Shown in pieces: positions 1 through 8,632 of a stretch of 64,000 nt of DNA. Numbering within the stretch: the stretch's first letter is position 1; every line of letters begins with the position of its first letter. Below the pieces are notes generated by a model. That model was given only the letters and a program-made list of their open reading frames with translations, was not told the DNA's origin and did not search any database. Location: contig CAVPGJ010000002.1 of assembly GCA_963704005.1 (NCBI GenBank), positions 99,830 to 163,829 on the forward strand, given 5' to 3'. The stretch is from AC-32 sp963704005. GTDB taxonomy: Bacteria; Actinomycetota; Thermoleophilia; Gaiellales; Gaiellaceae. Position numbers and translations under genes: made by a program.

Positions 1-2
1 TC

Positions 3-929
3 GGCGCGATCCGGAACTACGTCGCGACCCAGGAGCGGGGCGAAGCCTTCTTCTGCATCGTCGACCTGCACTCGATCACGACCGATTACGAGCCCGAGGA
101 GCTGCGCGAGGCGACACTCTCACTCGCCGCGCTCCTCTTCGCCGCCGGCCTCGACCCTGACCGCTCGACCGTCTTCGTGCAGAGCCACGTGAGCGCCCAC
201 CCCGAGGCCGCGTGGCTGCTCGGCTCGGCCACGAGCTACGGCGAGCTTCGCCGGATGACGCAGTTCAAGGAGAAGGGCGAGCAACAGGAGTTCGTCTCGG
301 CCGGGCTCTTCACCTACCCGGTCCTGCAGGCGGCCGACATCCTGCTCTACCAGACCGATCTCGTCCCGATCGGCGACGACCAGCGCCAGCACCTCGAGCT
401 CTCGCGCAACGTCGCCGAGCGGTTCAACTCGCGCTTCGGCGAGACCTTTCGCCTGCCCGAGGCGCTGATCCCCGAGGTCGGCGGCCGGATCATGGACCTG
501 CAGGAGCCGAGCAAGAAGATGTCGACGACGGGGGGCACACCGCAGGGGACCGTCGGCGTGCTCGATCCACCCGAGACGATCCGGAAGAAGTTCAAGACGG
601 CGGTGACCGACTCCGGGACCGACGTGCGGCACGCGCCCGAGGAGAAGCCCGGGATCTCAAACCTGATGGAGATCCTGGCGATCGTCGGCGGCCAGGAGCT
701 CTCGGAGATCGAGGCGCGCTACAACGGCCAGGGCTACGGCGCGTTCAAGGACGAGGTGGCCGAGGCGGTGGTAGGGGCTCTCGACCCGATTCGCTTGCGT
801 TACGAAGAGCTGCGGGCCGACGCGGCCGAGCTCGACCGACTCCTCGCTCTCGGCGCCGACAAGGCGCGCAAGGCCTCCTCCCCCACGCTCGAGCGGATGT
901 ACGAGCGCATGGGCTTCGTCAGGCTCTGA
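3..929 (+). CDS. trpS: Tryptophanyl-tRNA synthetase, 5' part outside window
   Basis: Class I aminoacyl-tRNA synthetase that charges tRNA-Trp in the cytoplasm. The frame is open from the first bases of the window, so the start codon and the HIGH motif lie upstream. The class I KMSTS-type loop is visible as KKMSTT at about 513-530, preceded by the family-typical stretch around VGGRIMDL. The segment FTYPVLQAADILLY near 310-350 is also characteristic of TrpS. About 308 residues are present of a usual 330-350, so only a short N-terminal piece is missing. Identification is secure. Confidence 0.96.
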   Translation, partial: GAIRNYVATQERGEAFFCIVDLHSITTDYEPEELREATLSLAALLFAAGLDPDRSTVFVQSHVSAHPEAAWLLGSATSYGELRRMTQFKEKGEQQEFVSAGLFTYPVLQAADILLYQTDLVPIGDDQRQHLELSRNVAERFNSRFGETFRLPEALIPEVGGRIMDLQEPSKKMSTTGGTPQGTVGVLDPPETIRKKFKTAVTDSGTDVRHAPEEKPGISNLMEILAIVGGQELSEIEARYNGQGYGAFKDEVAEAVVGALDPIRLRYEELRADAAELDRLLALGADKARKASSPTLERMYERMGFVRL

Positions 930-1052
930 TTACCGGCTGATATCGGTCTGGCGACGATCCGGTTACGAAGCTCCACTAGCCGGTCGACACGAGGGACGAG
1001 GTTTGGTAGTCCTGCACCTGTCAGATCTGGACAATCAGAGAGGGGGAGAGTT

Positions 1053-3269
1053 ATGCGAAGAGGACGCCGCAACGTCCTCGCAGCGCTTGCCGTCGCAGCC
1101 GTGACGGCCGTCGCAGTGCTCGCCGCGGTTCAGTCCGCGAGCGGCACGTCCGGAGACACCGCGCTCACGGCCGCGCCGGCCGGCTGCACGCTCGGAGGGA
1201 CCGGAGCAGCGGCGAACATCCAGCACGTGGTCTACCTGCAGTTCGACAACACCCACTACAACCGCGACAACGCCAGCGTCGCGTCGGACCTGGAGCAGAT
1301 GCCGCACCTGCTCAACTTCCTCAAGGACAGCGGCACGCTCTTCACCAACGACCACACGATCCTGATCTCGCATACCGCGGGCGGGATCCTCAGCTCGCTG
1401 ACCGGCCTCTACCCGGACCGGCAGGGACAGACGGTCTCGAACAGCTACGACTACTTCCCGGCGAGCAAGATCCCGACGTTCACGTCGTCCTTCAAGTACT
1501 GGACGAACCCGGTCGACCCGGTGAACGACACGCTCCCGAACATGATCACGGACGGGCAGAAGACCACGCCCGCACCGTGGGTCCCGTTCACGCGTGCCGG
1601 CTGTGACGTCGGCGGCGTCGGCACGGCGAACATCGAGCTCGAGAACGCCTCGACGGCGGCGACCGGCGACCTGACGCAGGTGTTCGGCCAGGGCTCGCCC
1701 GAGTGGAACGAGGGCGTGGCCGACCCGCAGCAGGCACTGACCGACTTCGTCGGCATCGCGATCCACTGCTCGCAGGCTGCTTCGAGCCACTGCGCGGGCA
1801 ACTCGCACGCCAAGGCCGACTCGCTCCCCGACGAGCCCGGCGGCTACACCGGCTACCAGGCCCTCTACGGGACGAAGTACGTCGACCCGGCGATCAACGG
1901 CGGCGGCGCCTGCGTGAACGACACGAACGGCCAGCCGATCACCGACCCGCGTGGGTTCTGCGGCTTCCCGGGCTTCGACGGGATGCTCGCGAAGAACACG
2001 CTCGGCTACGTCGCGCAGATGCAGGAGAACGGCGTCCCCGTCACCTACGGGTACATCTCCGACGTCCACGACCTGCACGTGCCGGTGCTCGCCACCGACT
2101 CGTACTCGAGCTCGGCGACCGGCCCGGGCGAGCTGGCCCACGACCAGCAGCTCAAGGACTACGACAACGCCTTCGACGAGTTCTTCACGAACCTGAAGCA
2201 GCACGGGATCACGAGGCAGAACACGCTCTTCGCGATCACCGTGGACGAGGGCGACCACTTCGCAGGCGGCGTCGGCGCTCCGCAGCCCGGCGGCGACTGG
2301 TTGATCTACGACCACCGCACGTGCACGAACCTGAGTGCGTGCCCGACCAACCAGATCGGCGAGGTCAACGCCAACATCAAGAGCCTCGTCACCTCCGCCG
2401 ACGCAGGCGCGACGACGGGTTACGACATCCACTTCGACGACGCTCCGACCTTCTACGTCAACGGCCAGCCGGCGCGGACCGACACCACCGTCCGCAGGCT
2501 GGAGCGGGACGTGGGCGGCCTGACGTCGCTCGACCCGTACGTCCGCAACGGCGCCGGCGTGGTGCAGAGCGTGCCGCTGACCGTCTCCATGGCGGACACG
2601 GTCGAGGAGAAGGCGCTGCACATGGTCAACACCGACCCGAGCCGGACGCCGACGTTCACCATGTTCGGCAACGCGGACTTCTTCTTCCAGACGTCGAACC
2701 CGTGCACCGGGTTCGCGGTCTGCGTGAACCCGGGGTTCGCGTGGAACCACGGCGACGTCCAGCCTGAGATCGGCAACACCTGGCTGGGCCTCGTCGGCCC
2801 CGGCGTGGAGCCGCACGGCGTCGACTCGAGCACGTGGACCGACCACACCAACGTCCGGCCCACGATTCTCTCGCTCGCCGGCCTCAAGGACGACTACGCG
2901 GACGACGGGCGGGTGCTCACCGAGACGCTGCGCTCAGGCGCGGCGCCGCATGCGCTCAAGGGCTCGCACATCCAGGCCCTGATGAACGCCTACGAGCAGG
3001 TCAATGCGTCGTTCGGGCAGTTCGCCGGCGACACGCTGACCGCCTCGACGAAGGCGCTCGAGACGACCGACGACACGAAGTACAACTCGATCGAGGACTC
3101 GATCACGTCCTTGACGGGCCAGCGAGACGCCCTGGTCGCGCAGATCAGGTCGGCGCTGAACGCGGCGGCCTTCGACGGCACGCCGATCAGCGACTCGCAG
3201 GCGGACAGCTGGACGAGCCAAGCGCAGAGCCTGATCGACCAGGCTCACACGCTCGCTACGACGTCCTGA
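1053..3269 (+). CDS. Secreted alkaline-phosphatase-fold phosphoesterase
   Basis: 738 residues. An Arg-rich start and hydrophobic stretch (residues 1-30) form a signal peptide, so the product is exported. The mature part shows an alkaline-phosphatase superfamily metal site: an early FDNTHYNRDN segment, DEGDHFAGG in the middle, then WNHGD and WTDHTNVRPT supplying Asp/His ligands. This suggests a phosphodiesterase or phospholipase-like hydrolase acting on an extracellular phosphoester; the substrate cannot be read from sequence. The last 120 residues are helical and polar, possibly a surface-binding tail. A purine-rich ribosome site (AGAGGGGGAGAG) sits just before the ATG. The 3' end overlaps the convergent next gene by 14 bp. 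Confidence 0.8.
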   Translation: MRRGRRNVLAALAVAAVTAVAVLAAVQSASGTSGDTALTAAPAGCTLGGTGAAANIQHVVYLQFDNTHYNRDNASVASDLEQMPHLLNFLKDSGTLFTNDHTILISHTAGGILSSLTGLYPDRQGQTVSNSYDYFPASKIPTFTSSFKYWTNPVDPVNDTLPNMITDGQKTTPAPWVPFTRAGCDVGGVGTANIELENASTAATGDLTQVFGQGSPEWNEGVADPQQALTDFVGIAIHCSQAASSHCAGNSHAKADSLPDEPGGYTGYQALYGTKYVDPAINGGGACVNDTNGQPITDPRGFCGFPGFDGMLAKNTLGYVAQMQENGVPVTYGYISDVHDLHVPVLATDSYSSSATGPGELAHDQQLKDYDNAFDEFFTNLKQHGITRQNTLFAITVDEGDHFAGGVGAPQPGGDWLIYDHRTCTNLSACPTNQIGEVNANIKSLVTSADAGATTGYDIHFDDAPTFYVNGQPARTDTTVRRLERDVGGLTSLDPYVRNGAGVVQSVPLTVSMADTVEEKALHMVNTDPSRTPTFTMFGNADFFFQTSNPCTGFAVCVNPGFAWNHGDVQPEIGNTWLGLVGPGVEPHGVDSSTWTDHTNVRPTILSLAGLKDDYADDGRVLTETLRSGAAPHALKGSHIQALMNAYEQVNASFGQFAGDTLTASTKALETTDDTKYNSIEDSITSLTGQRDALVAQIRSALNAAAFDGTPISDSQADSWTSQAQSLIDQAHTLATTS

Positions 3270-3939
3270 GCTTCGCCGTTTCGGAGGGCTCGAGCCCGCG
3301 CCACGCGCCGGGCTCGAGCCCTTCGAGCGTCAGCCCTGCGTAGGCGCTGCGGTGCAGCCGCGTGACCGGGTGGCCGACCGCGGCCAGCATCCGCTTGACC
3401 TGGTGTTTTCGGCCCTCGTGCAGGGTCAGCTCGACCGTGCTCGGGCCGAGGCGGCGAGCCACAGCGGGAGCGGTCGGGCCGTCGTCCAGCTCGATCCCCT
3501 CGCGCAGGCGTTGGAGCGCCTCGTCGGAGGGCTCGCCCTCGACGTCGGCCTCGTAGACCTTCTCGACGCCGTAGCGCGGGTGGGCCAGCCGGTGCGCGAG
3601 CGGGCCGTCGTTGGTGAGCAGGAGCGCGCCGGTCGTGTCGGCGTCGAGCCGCCCGACCGGCACGACGCGGGCCGGGTGGTCGACGAGGTCGACGACGGTC
3701 CGGCGCCCCTGCGGGTCGCGCGCGGTGGTGACGACTCCAGCCGGCTTGTGCAGAAGGACGTACGCGAGCTCCTGGGGCCGGAGGCGCTCGCCGTCGAGCT
3801 CGACCACGTCGTTGGGCCCGACGAACGTGTTCAGCTCCCCAGGCTCGCCGTTGACCTTCACGCGGCCGGCCTTGATCAGTCCGTCGGCGCCGCGCCGCGA
3901 GGCGACGCCGGCCCGGGCGAGAAAAGCATTCAGCCGCAC
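3256..3939 (-). CDS. rluB: rRNA pseudouridine synthase, RluB/RsuA family
   Basis: 227 residues. An N-terminal S4 RNA-binding domain (RLNAFLARAGVASRRGAD, residues 2-19) is followed by the pseudouridine synthase domain with the family motif GRLDADTTGALLLTNDG, which contains the catalytic Asp, and the later EGRKHQVKRML segment. It isomerises uridines in ribosomal RNA, most likely 23S rRNA as RluB does. I chose GTG at 3939 because S4 homology begins there; the longer reading frame upstream has no family resemblance. In this phylum scpB/scpA and rluB often cluster, and here they lie within 1 kb. Confidence 0.9.
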   Translation of the reverse strand: MRLNAFLARAGVASRRGADGLIKAGRVKVNGEPGELNTFVGPNDVVELDGERLRPQELAYVLLHKPAGVVTTARDPQGRRTVVDLVDHPARVVPVGRLDADTTGALLLTNDGPLAHRLAHPRYGVEKVYEADVEGEPSDEALQRLREGIELDDGPTAPAVARRLGPSTVELTLHEGRKHQVKRMLAAVGHPVTRLHRSAYAGLTLEGLEPGAWRGLEPSETAKLRTS

Positions 3940-3985
3940 GCCTGGATTATCGGGCGGCCGCGCGGCCCCGGAGTAAGCTCTGCAG

Positions 3986-4354
3986 ATGGCAAGGGACTGG
4001 TCCCGCGCGGCCCTCGACGATCTCGCCTTCCACACCCAAGTGCTCCCCGCTCCGGGCTCTGCCGCCGTCGGGCTTCCCCGTGTGGACGGCCGGGGATACC
4101 TGCGGCAGCTCGGCGTGGCCGGCCTGTGCCTGCTCGCAGGCGCGATGGCGGCGCTCCTCTACGGCTGGCCGGCGCTGATGCTCATCGAGCTCCTGGACCT
4201 CGGCCCGCGCCCGTCGATCTTCTGGTCGATCCTCGGCGGAGCGGCGCTCATCCTCGCCGTGGTCGCGTTCGCGATCACGACCCACGAGCGGCGCCACTGG
4301 GCGCGGAACTGGCAGAGCGTGAGCGACTGGGTCGATCCGCCTCCCTGGAAGTAG
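3986..4354 (+). CDS. Small two-helix membrane protein, unknown
   Basis: 122 residues, family not recognised. Two hydrophobic segments (about residues 42-65 and 78-98) separated by a short loop suggest an integral membrane protein with a soluble N-terminal arm and a Trp-rich C-terminus ending in PPPWK. A GGAG lies 12 bases upstream of the ATG. It is divergent from rluB with a 46-bp shared promoter region. Its downstream flank carries two GGGGTCAGACCCC palindromes. Confidence 0.6.
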   Translation: MARDWSRAALDDLAFHTQVLPAPGSAAVGLPRVDGRGYLRQLGVAGLCLLAGAMAALLYGWPALMLIELLDLGPRPSIFWSILGGAALILAVVAFAITTHERRHWARNWQSVSDWVDPPPWK

Positions 4355-4370
4355 CCTCAAGGGCGGAACC

Positions 4371-4406
4371 GGGGTCAGACCCCTGGCGCCCCCGGGGTCA
4401 GACCCC
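4371..4406. repeat. Paired GGGGTCAGACCCC palindromes
   Basis: Two exact copies of the 13-bp near-palindrome GGGGTCAGACCCC at 4371-4383 and 4394-4406, in the spacer between convergent genes. The same word occurs four more times at 53576-53692. There is no T tract, so it is not an ordinary intrinsic terminator. It resembles REP-type palindromes. Confidence 0.85.
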
Positions 4407-4434
4407 GTATTGGCCAAAAGGAACAGGTGGCGCG

Positions 4435-5043
4435 TTAGGCGCCGCGGCGCTCGGCGACGGCTTCCAGGCGCTCGCGGATCTCGGCCGCGTCATCGCCGAC
4501 GTCGTCCAGCCGCGGCAGCTGTGAGAGCGACTCGAGCCCGAAGACCCGCTCGAACAGCGGCGTCGTCCGGTAGCGAACCGCGCCGCCGACCCCCTCCTCG
4601 CGCCCGGACTCGGCGATCAGCCCGCGCTCGACGAGCCCGGCGACGACCGAATCGGCCGCGACGCCGCGGATCCGCGCGATCTCGGGGCGCGACACCGGCC
4701 CGAGGTAGGCGACGATCGCCAGGGTCTCGAGGGCCGGAGCCGAGAGCCCGCGCTCGACCGGCCGCTCGAACAGCCGCCCGCACGCTTCGGCCGCCTCGCG
4801 CGAGGCGCGGAACGCCCAGCCGCCGGCGACGTGCTCGAGCACGATCCCACTGCGCTCCTCGGCAAAGCGCTCGCCCAGCAGCGACAACGCCGTCTCCACG
4901 CGCGCCGGGTCGTCGTCGGCAGCCGCAGCCAGCTCGTCCACCGACAACGGCTGCGAGGCCACCACCAGCAGTGCCTCGACGGTCCGCGCGAGCCGGTCGA
5001 CCGGCCCGGCCGTGATCAGGCGGAACGGGCGATCCCGGTCCAC
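4435..5043 (-). CDS. scpB: Segregation and condensation protein B
   Basis: 202 residues. ScpB is a winged-helix kleisin-interacting subunit of the Smc-ScpAB condensin that compacts and segregates chromosomes. Family features are the N-terminal helix LARTVEALLVVASQPLSVDEL and the central segment LSAPALETLAIVAYLGPVSRPEIARIRGV, followed by a second winged helix with YRTTPLFERVFGL. The GTG start at 5043 lies inside the end of scpA (28-nt overlap), indicating translational coupling. Confidence 0.93.
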   Translation of the reverse strand: MDRDRPFRLITAGPVDRLARTVEALLVVASQPLSVDELAAAADDDPARVETALSLLGERFAEERSGIVLEHVAGGWAFRASREAAEACGRLFERPVERGLSAPALETLAIVAYLGPVSRPEIARIRGVAADSVVAGLVERGLIAESGREEGVGGAVRYRTTPLFERVFGLESLSQLPRLDDVGDDAAEIRERLEAVAERRGA

Positions 5044-5774
5044 TCGGCCCTCCTCTCCTCGGCGACCCGCCGCACGCGGATCGGCGCAAACGACGACGCC
5101 TGCTCCAGCGAGACCTCCCCGGCGCGCCGCAGCTCCAGCAGCGCCAGGAACGCGACGGCCTGGTCGATCCTCGGCATGCCCTCAACTTCCGCGTCGAGGT
5201 CGAAGACCCTTCGCCGCCGCAGCACGGCGCGGAACCGCTCCAGGAACTGCGACACGGGCGGGAAGCGCAGCTGGAGATGCGCGAGCGAGACCGCGGGCGG
5301 CTCGGCCGCCAGGACCCGCAGCGCCGCCGCGAGCCCCTCCGGCTCCTGCTGGGCCAGGCGCCGCTCGACCCGGGGCGCCAGCGGCGCAGGCCCGAGGCGG
5401 AAGAAGCGCGAGCTCTCGCCCTCCAGCCGCTCGGCGAGCCAGGCGGCGCCCTCCTTCGCGCGCCGGTACCCGGCCAGCCGGCGCGCCAGCTCCTCGGCGG
5501 CCTCCTCCGGCTCGAGCTCCGAGAGCTCGGCTTCCTCGTCCGGGAACAAGAGGCGCGCCTTCAGCTCGAGCAGCGCGGCGACCAGCACCAGGAACTCCCC
5601 GCACGCCTCGAGGTCCAGCTCGCCGCGCTCGGCGAGCCGCTCGCAGAACGCGACCACGATCCCCGCGACGTCGACCTCGGCCGGCTCCAGCTCCTCCTTG
5701 AGGACGAGCGTCAGCAGCAGGTCGAACGGGCCCTCGAACGCGTCGAGGTCGAGCTCGAGCTCGCGGACTTGCAC
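5016..5774 (-). CDS. scpA: Segregation and condensation protein A (kleisin)
   Basis: 252 residues. The N-terminal kleisin signature FEGPFDLLLTLVLKEEL (from about residue 12) contacts the Smc neck, and the C-terminal winged-helix part binds the Smc head. The centre is an Ala/Glu/Arg-rich helical linker. GTG at 5774 is chosen because ScpA homology starts directly after it. It is transcribed after lgt (16-bp gap) and before scpB (overlap), forming an lgt-scpA-scpB operon. Confidence 0.92.
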   Translation of the reverse strand: MQVRELELDLDAFEGPFDLLLTLVLKEELEPAEVDVAGIVVAFCERLAERGELDLEACGEFLVLVAALLELKARLLFPDEEAELSELEPEEAAEELARRLAGYRRAKEGAAWLAERLEGESSRFFRLGPAPLAPRVERRLAQQEPEGLAAALRVLAAEPPAVSLAHLQLRFPPVSQFLERFRAVLRRRRVFDLDAEVEGMPRIDQAVAFLALLELRRAGEVSLEQASSFAPIRVRRVAEERRAEWTGIARSA

Positions 5775-5790
5775 GCGCCGCAACCTAGCG

Positions 5791-6666
5791 TCAGGGCCGG
5801 ACGCGGCTCTTGGGGATCGCCATTGCGGGGCCCTCGGGCACACGCCGGCGCTTCGGCTGCCGCGGCTGGGACTCGCCGCCGTGGAAGAACTGCCACCAGA
5901 CGAAGAAGCCGGTCGAGGCGCAGAAGACGAGGACCGAGACCCACGCGTTCAGGCGCAGGCCGGCGAAGTGGTGTGCCGGGTCGACGCGCAGCAGCTCCTC
6001 GAAGAAGCGCCCGAAGGTGTAGATCGAGACGTAGAGCGCGAACAGGGCCGGCGGCTTGAAGCGGTAGCGCCGGTCGAGCAGGAGCAACACGCCCACGCCG
6101 ATCAGGTCGTAGATGAACTCGTAGAGGAAGGTCGGATGGAAGGTTGAGTACTGCGAGTACTTCGCGACACGGTGGTTGAAGTCGATCTTCAGGCCCCAGA
6201 AGAGGTGCGTCGGCTTGCCGTAGAGCTCCTGGTTGAACCAGTTGCCCCAGCGCCCGATCCCCTGCGCGAGCAGCAGGCCCGGCGCGACGGCGTCCATGAA
6301 GTCGCGGATGCGCGCGCCCGAGAGGCGGACGACGACCGCCCCGGCCAGCGAGCCGAGCAGGATCCCGCCCCAGACGCCGAGACCGCCCTGCCACACCGCG
6401 AAGATCCCCTTCCACTTCGGGCTCGAGACCTCGTTCCAGCTGGTGATGTCGTGGTAGGCGCGCGCGCCGATGATCCCGAAGGCGACGCCCCACACGGCCA
6501 CGCGCAGGACGAGGTCCCACTCGCCGCCGCGCCGGACCCAGCGCACGCCGGTCAGCCAGATCGCCGCCGCGATCGCGAGCAGCAGCATCAGCCCGTACAT
6601 GTGGATCGTGATCGGGCCGAGGTCGATCGTGCCGCTGTGCGGCGAGGGGATGTACGCCAGGCTCAC
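5791..6666 (-). CDS. lgt: Prolipoprotein diacylglyceryl transferase
   Basis: 291 residues, polytopic. Lgt moves diacylglycerol from phosphatidylglycerol onto the lipobox Cys of prolipoproteins at the cytoplasmic membrane. The hallmark GRWGNWFNQELYG is intact at about residues 137-149. Other conserved pieces are ITIHMYGLML near the N-terminus, the GARAYH region and FEELLRVDP near the C-terminus. There are about seven membrane helices and a short basic C-terminal tail. First gene of the lgt-scpA-scpB operon. Confidence 0.95.
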   Translation of the reverse strand: MSLAYIPSPHSGTIDLGPITIHMYGLMLLLAIAAAIWLTGVRWVRRGGEWDLVLRVAVWGVAFGIIGARAYHDITSWNEVSSPKWKGIFAVWQGGLGVWGGILLGSLAGAVVVRLSGARIRDFMDAVAPGLLLAQGIGRWGNWFNQELYGKPTHLFWGLKIDFNHRVAKYSQYSTFHPTFLYEFIYDLIGVGVLLLLDRRYRFKPPALFALYVSIYTFGRFFEELLRVDPAHHFAGLRLNAWVSVLVFCASTGFFVWWQFFHGGESQPRQPKRRRVPEGPAMAIPKSRVRP

Positions 6667-6709
6667 GGGCGGACATTCTGCCCGCCGCGCCGAAAGCCTG
6701 CGCTAGGCC

Positions 6710-6913
6710 CTAGATCAGGATCTCGATCGCCGTCTCGTACGGACAGCCCTGCTGGATCAGCGCGATCGCCCGGTGAAGGTCGATGTCGTGCCGGGCCGCG
6801 AGCGCGACGGCATCGCTCGGCTCGTATCCGGCGCGGATCAACTCCTCCGCGCGCCAGTGCTCAACGCGGTCCAGTTCGGTCTCGTCAACGACGTGTAGCT
6901 CCGCAGCAGTCAT
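6710..6913 (-). CDS. Small conserved-looking acidic protein
   Basis: 67 residues, function unknown. ATG at 6913 is preferred over an upstream start because the upstream residues are low-complexity Arg/Gly/Ser. The sequence is helical and acidic (HVVDETELDRVEHWRAEE, then ARHDIDLHRAIALIQQGC). It could be a small regulatory or adaptor protein. It follows the sigma factor and its membrane partner after a 56-bp gap and may be transcribed with them. Confidence 0.6.
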   Translation of the reverse strand: MTAAELHVVDETELDRVEHWRAEELIRAGYEPSDAVALAARHDIDLHRAIALIQQGCPYETAIEILI

Positions 6914-6969
6914 CGTATGACTGGTATTCGGGCGAAGAACCCTTCCGGATCTCCCCCCGGCGGGGGATA

Positions 6970-7665
6970 TCAATCAATCCGTTGCGCCAGCACTACTGCC
7001 TGCGCCTTTGTCAACTTCCCCTCGAGCCTGAGCGTCAGCGCGCCGTGTAACCAGAGGAGGACGTTTCCTCGGATCAGGATCGTGCGCTCGCGAAACTGGC
7101 CGGAGGGATCGACGTAGGTGAGCGTATGCGGCGCTCCCTCGATCCAGAGACCCAGCTCCCCGCGCACCCGAAGCGGCTCGACGAAGGTCGAGCTTCCCAC
7201 AAGCTTCTTGAGGTAGGCCTCGTCCGTGGCGCGGAACTCCGACAGCAGCACCGCCTGTCCGCGCGCATGCAGGAGCACCGTTGCGACCGCCCCGTCGAGC
7301 ACGTAGGCGCGGGCGGCCGGCCTCCTGTCGTTCACCGGCAGCGCCAGCCGGAACCCGACCGCGTGCTGCGCGCCCGCGAGCGAGATCGGCCTGCCGAGCC
7401 CGGACCGCTCGATCGCCGGCGGCAGGATGTTCACACGCTCAACCGTGGCGCCGCCGATGTGGAACCAGTGCAGGATCGACGTCCGCGCCTGCGGCACCGC
7501 GAACGCCGCCGCGATCGCGACCGCGACGAGGGCGATTGCGAGCACGACGGCTCGCCGCCACGGGAACGCCCGGCCCTCGATCCGCGACACCACGGCCGGG
7601 GCCAGGTCCGGCTCTTCCGGCAGGTCGATCTCCAGGGCGAGCAGCCGGCGCTCGAGCTCCGTCAC
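6970..7665 (-). CDS. Putative membrane-anchored anti-sigma partner
   Basis: 231 residues. A short cytoplasmic N-terminus (about 45 residues) precedes a single membrane helix (about residues 46-68, AVVLAIALVAVAIAAAF) and an extracytoplasmic domain. This is the layout of ECF anti-sigma factors, although no zinc-binding HxxxCxxC signature is present. The GTG start overlaps the sigma-factor stop by 4 nt (GTGA), giving translational coupling. The extracytoplasmic domain (YVLDGAVATVLLHARGQ, then RERTILIRGNVLLWLHG) resembles DUF4367-like sensor domains; that comparison is tentative. Confidence 0.65.
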   Translation of the reverse strand: MTELERRLLALEIDLPEEPDLAPAVVSRIEGRAFPWRRAVVLAIALVAVAIAAAFAVPQARTSILHWFHIGGATVERVNILPPAIERSGLGRPISLAGAQHAVGFRLALPVNDRRPAARAYVLDGAVATVLLHARGQAVLLSEFRATDEAYLKKLVGSSTFVEPLRVRGELGLWIEGAPHTLTYVDPSGQFRERTILIRGNVLLWLHGALTLRLEGKLTKAQAVVLAQRID

Positions 7666-8219
7666 GAAAGCTCCTCCCGAAGCCGCTCGAGTGCCCGCGC
7701 CAGCCGCGACTTGACCGTGCCGCGGCGGACGCCGAGGGCCGCGGCGGTTTCCTCCTCCGAGAGCTGGAGGAAGTAGCGGCACGCGACGGCGTCACGTTGG
7801 TCGTCCGAGAGGCGCTCGACCGCGGCCAGAAGCCGATCCTGCGACTCCCTGGCGAGCAGAGCCGCCTCGGGGGACGGGACCGCGTCCCCCAGGCGGACCT
7901 CGGCGGCTGCCCGAAGCGCGAGGCGCTGGCGCCGGCCGGCCGAGCGGCGGCGGTTGCGCGCCTCGTTGGCGACGATCCGCAGCAGCCAGGGCTGCAGCGG
8001 CGAGCCGCGGCGAAAGCGGCCGAGCGCGCGGTAGGCCTTGACGAAGCCGTCCTGAGCCGCCTCCTCGGCGTCGGCTGCGTTCCCGCTCAGCACGAAGGCG
8101 GTCCGGAACGCGATTCCCTGGTATCTGCGCACGATCGACTCCCAGGCGCGGATGTCGCCCCGCCGCGCTCGCTCGACAAGCTCGGATTCGTCCAGTGGCC
8201 GGTCCACCACTGCCGTCAC
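7662..8219 (-). CDS. ECF-type RNA polymerase sigma factor
   Basis: 185 residues, the usual ECF length. Region 2 (FRTAFVLSGNAADAEEAAQDGFVKAYRALGRF, about residues 37-68) matches the core-binding and -10 recognition helix. Region 4 (QLSEEETAAALGVRRGTVKSR, about residues 151-171) is the helix-turn-helix that reads the -35 element. It forms a unit with the overlapping membrane partner downstream. A 31-bp spacer separates it from the divergent monooxygenase-like gene. Confidence 0.92.
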   Translation of the reverse strand: MTAVVDRPLDESELVERARRGDIRAWESIVRRYQGIAFRTAFVLSGNAADAEEAAQDGFVKAYRALGRFRRGSPLQPWLLRIVANEARNRRRSAGRRQRLALRAAAEVRLGDAVPSPEAALLARESQDRLLAAVERLSDDQRDAVACRYFLQLSEEETAAALGVRRGTVKSRLARALERLREELS

Positions 8220-8250
8220 TACACCCGAAGCTCGATTAGGGTTCCCGGCG

Positions 8251-8562
8251 ATGCTGGCACGCGTTGCACGCTATGAGGTTCCTTCGGACCGCATCGACGA
8301 GGCCGTCGAGGCCTTCGGCAAGGCGTCTGAGGAGGTGGAGCAGCTCGAAGGGTTCGCCGGCGGCTATCTCTTCGTCGACCATGAGGACGGCCGCACGATG
8401 ACCCTGACGCTCTGGGAGAGCCAGGCCGCGCTGGACAACAGCGAGCGCGCGACCGGCAAGCTCCGCCGCGAGGCGGCGAGCTCCGTCGCGGGCTCGGTGC
8501 TCTCCGTCGAGAAGTTCGAAGTCGCCCGCGAGCTCGCCGCCGCCCACCCGAGCGGCGCTTAG
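8251..8562 (+). CDS. ABM-domain (ferredoxin-like) small protein
   Basis: 103 residues. The pattern MLARVARYEVPSDRIDEAV, then GGYLFVDHEDGRTMTLTLWES, is that of the antibiotic-biosynthesis-monooxygenase dimeric alpha/beta barrel. Members range from heme or quinol oxygenases to non-catalytic proteins, so a specific reaction is not assigned. ATG at 8251 is chosen because residues upstream are Ser/Arg-rich and unrelated to the fold. A similar-sized relative lies at 38882-39193. Confidence 0.75.
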   Translation: MLARVARYEVPSDRIDEAVEAFGKASEEVEQLEGFAGGYLFVDHEDGRTMTLTLWESQAALDNSERATGKLRREAASSVAGSVLSVEKFEVARELAAAHPSGA

Positions 8563-8632
8563 CGCCGTCGTTCGTCCCGGAACCGCAGCCCCGGGCGCGG
8601 TGTAGACGAGGCAACCGCGAAAGGAGCTGACG

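Noticed and set aside
1035..2846. 603-codon open frame on the minus strand opposite the phosphoesterase
   Set aside because: Composition is Arg/Val/Asp-rich low complexity without motifs. It mirrors the GC-rich third positions of the real gene.
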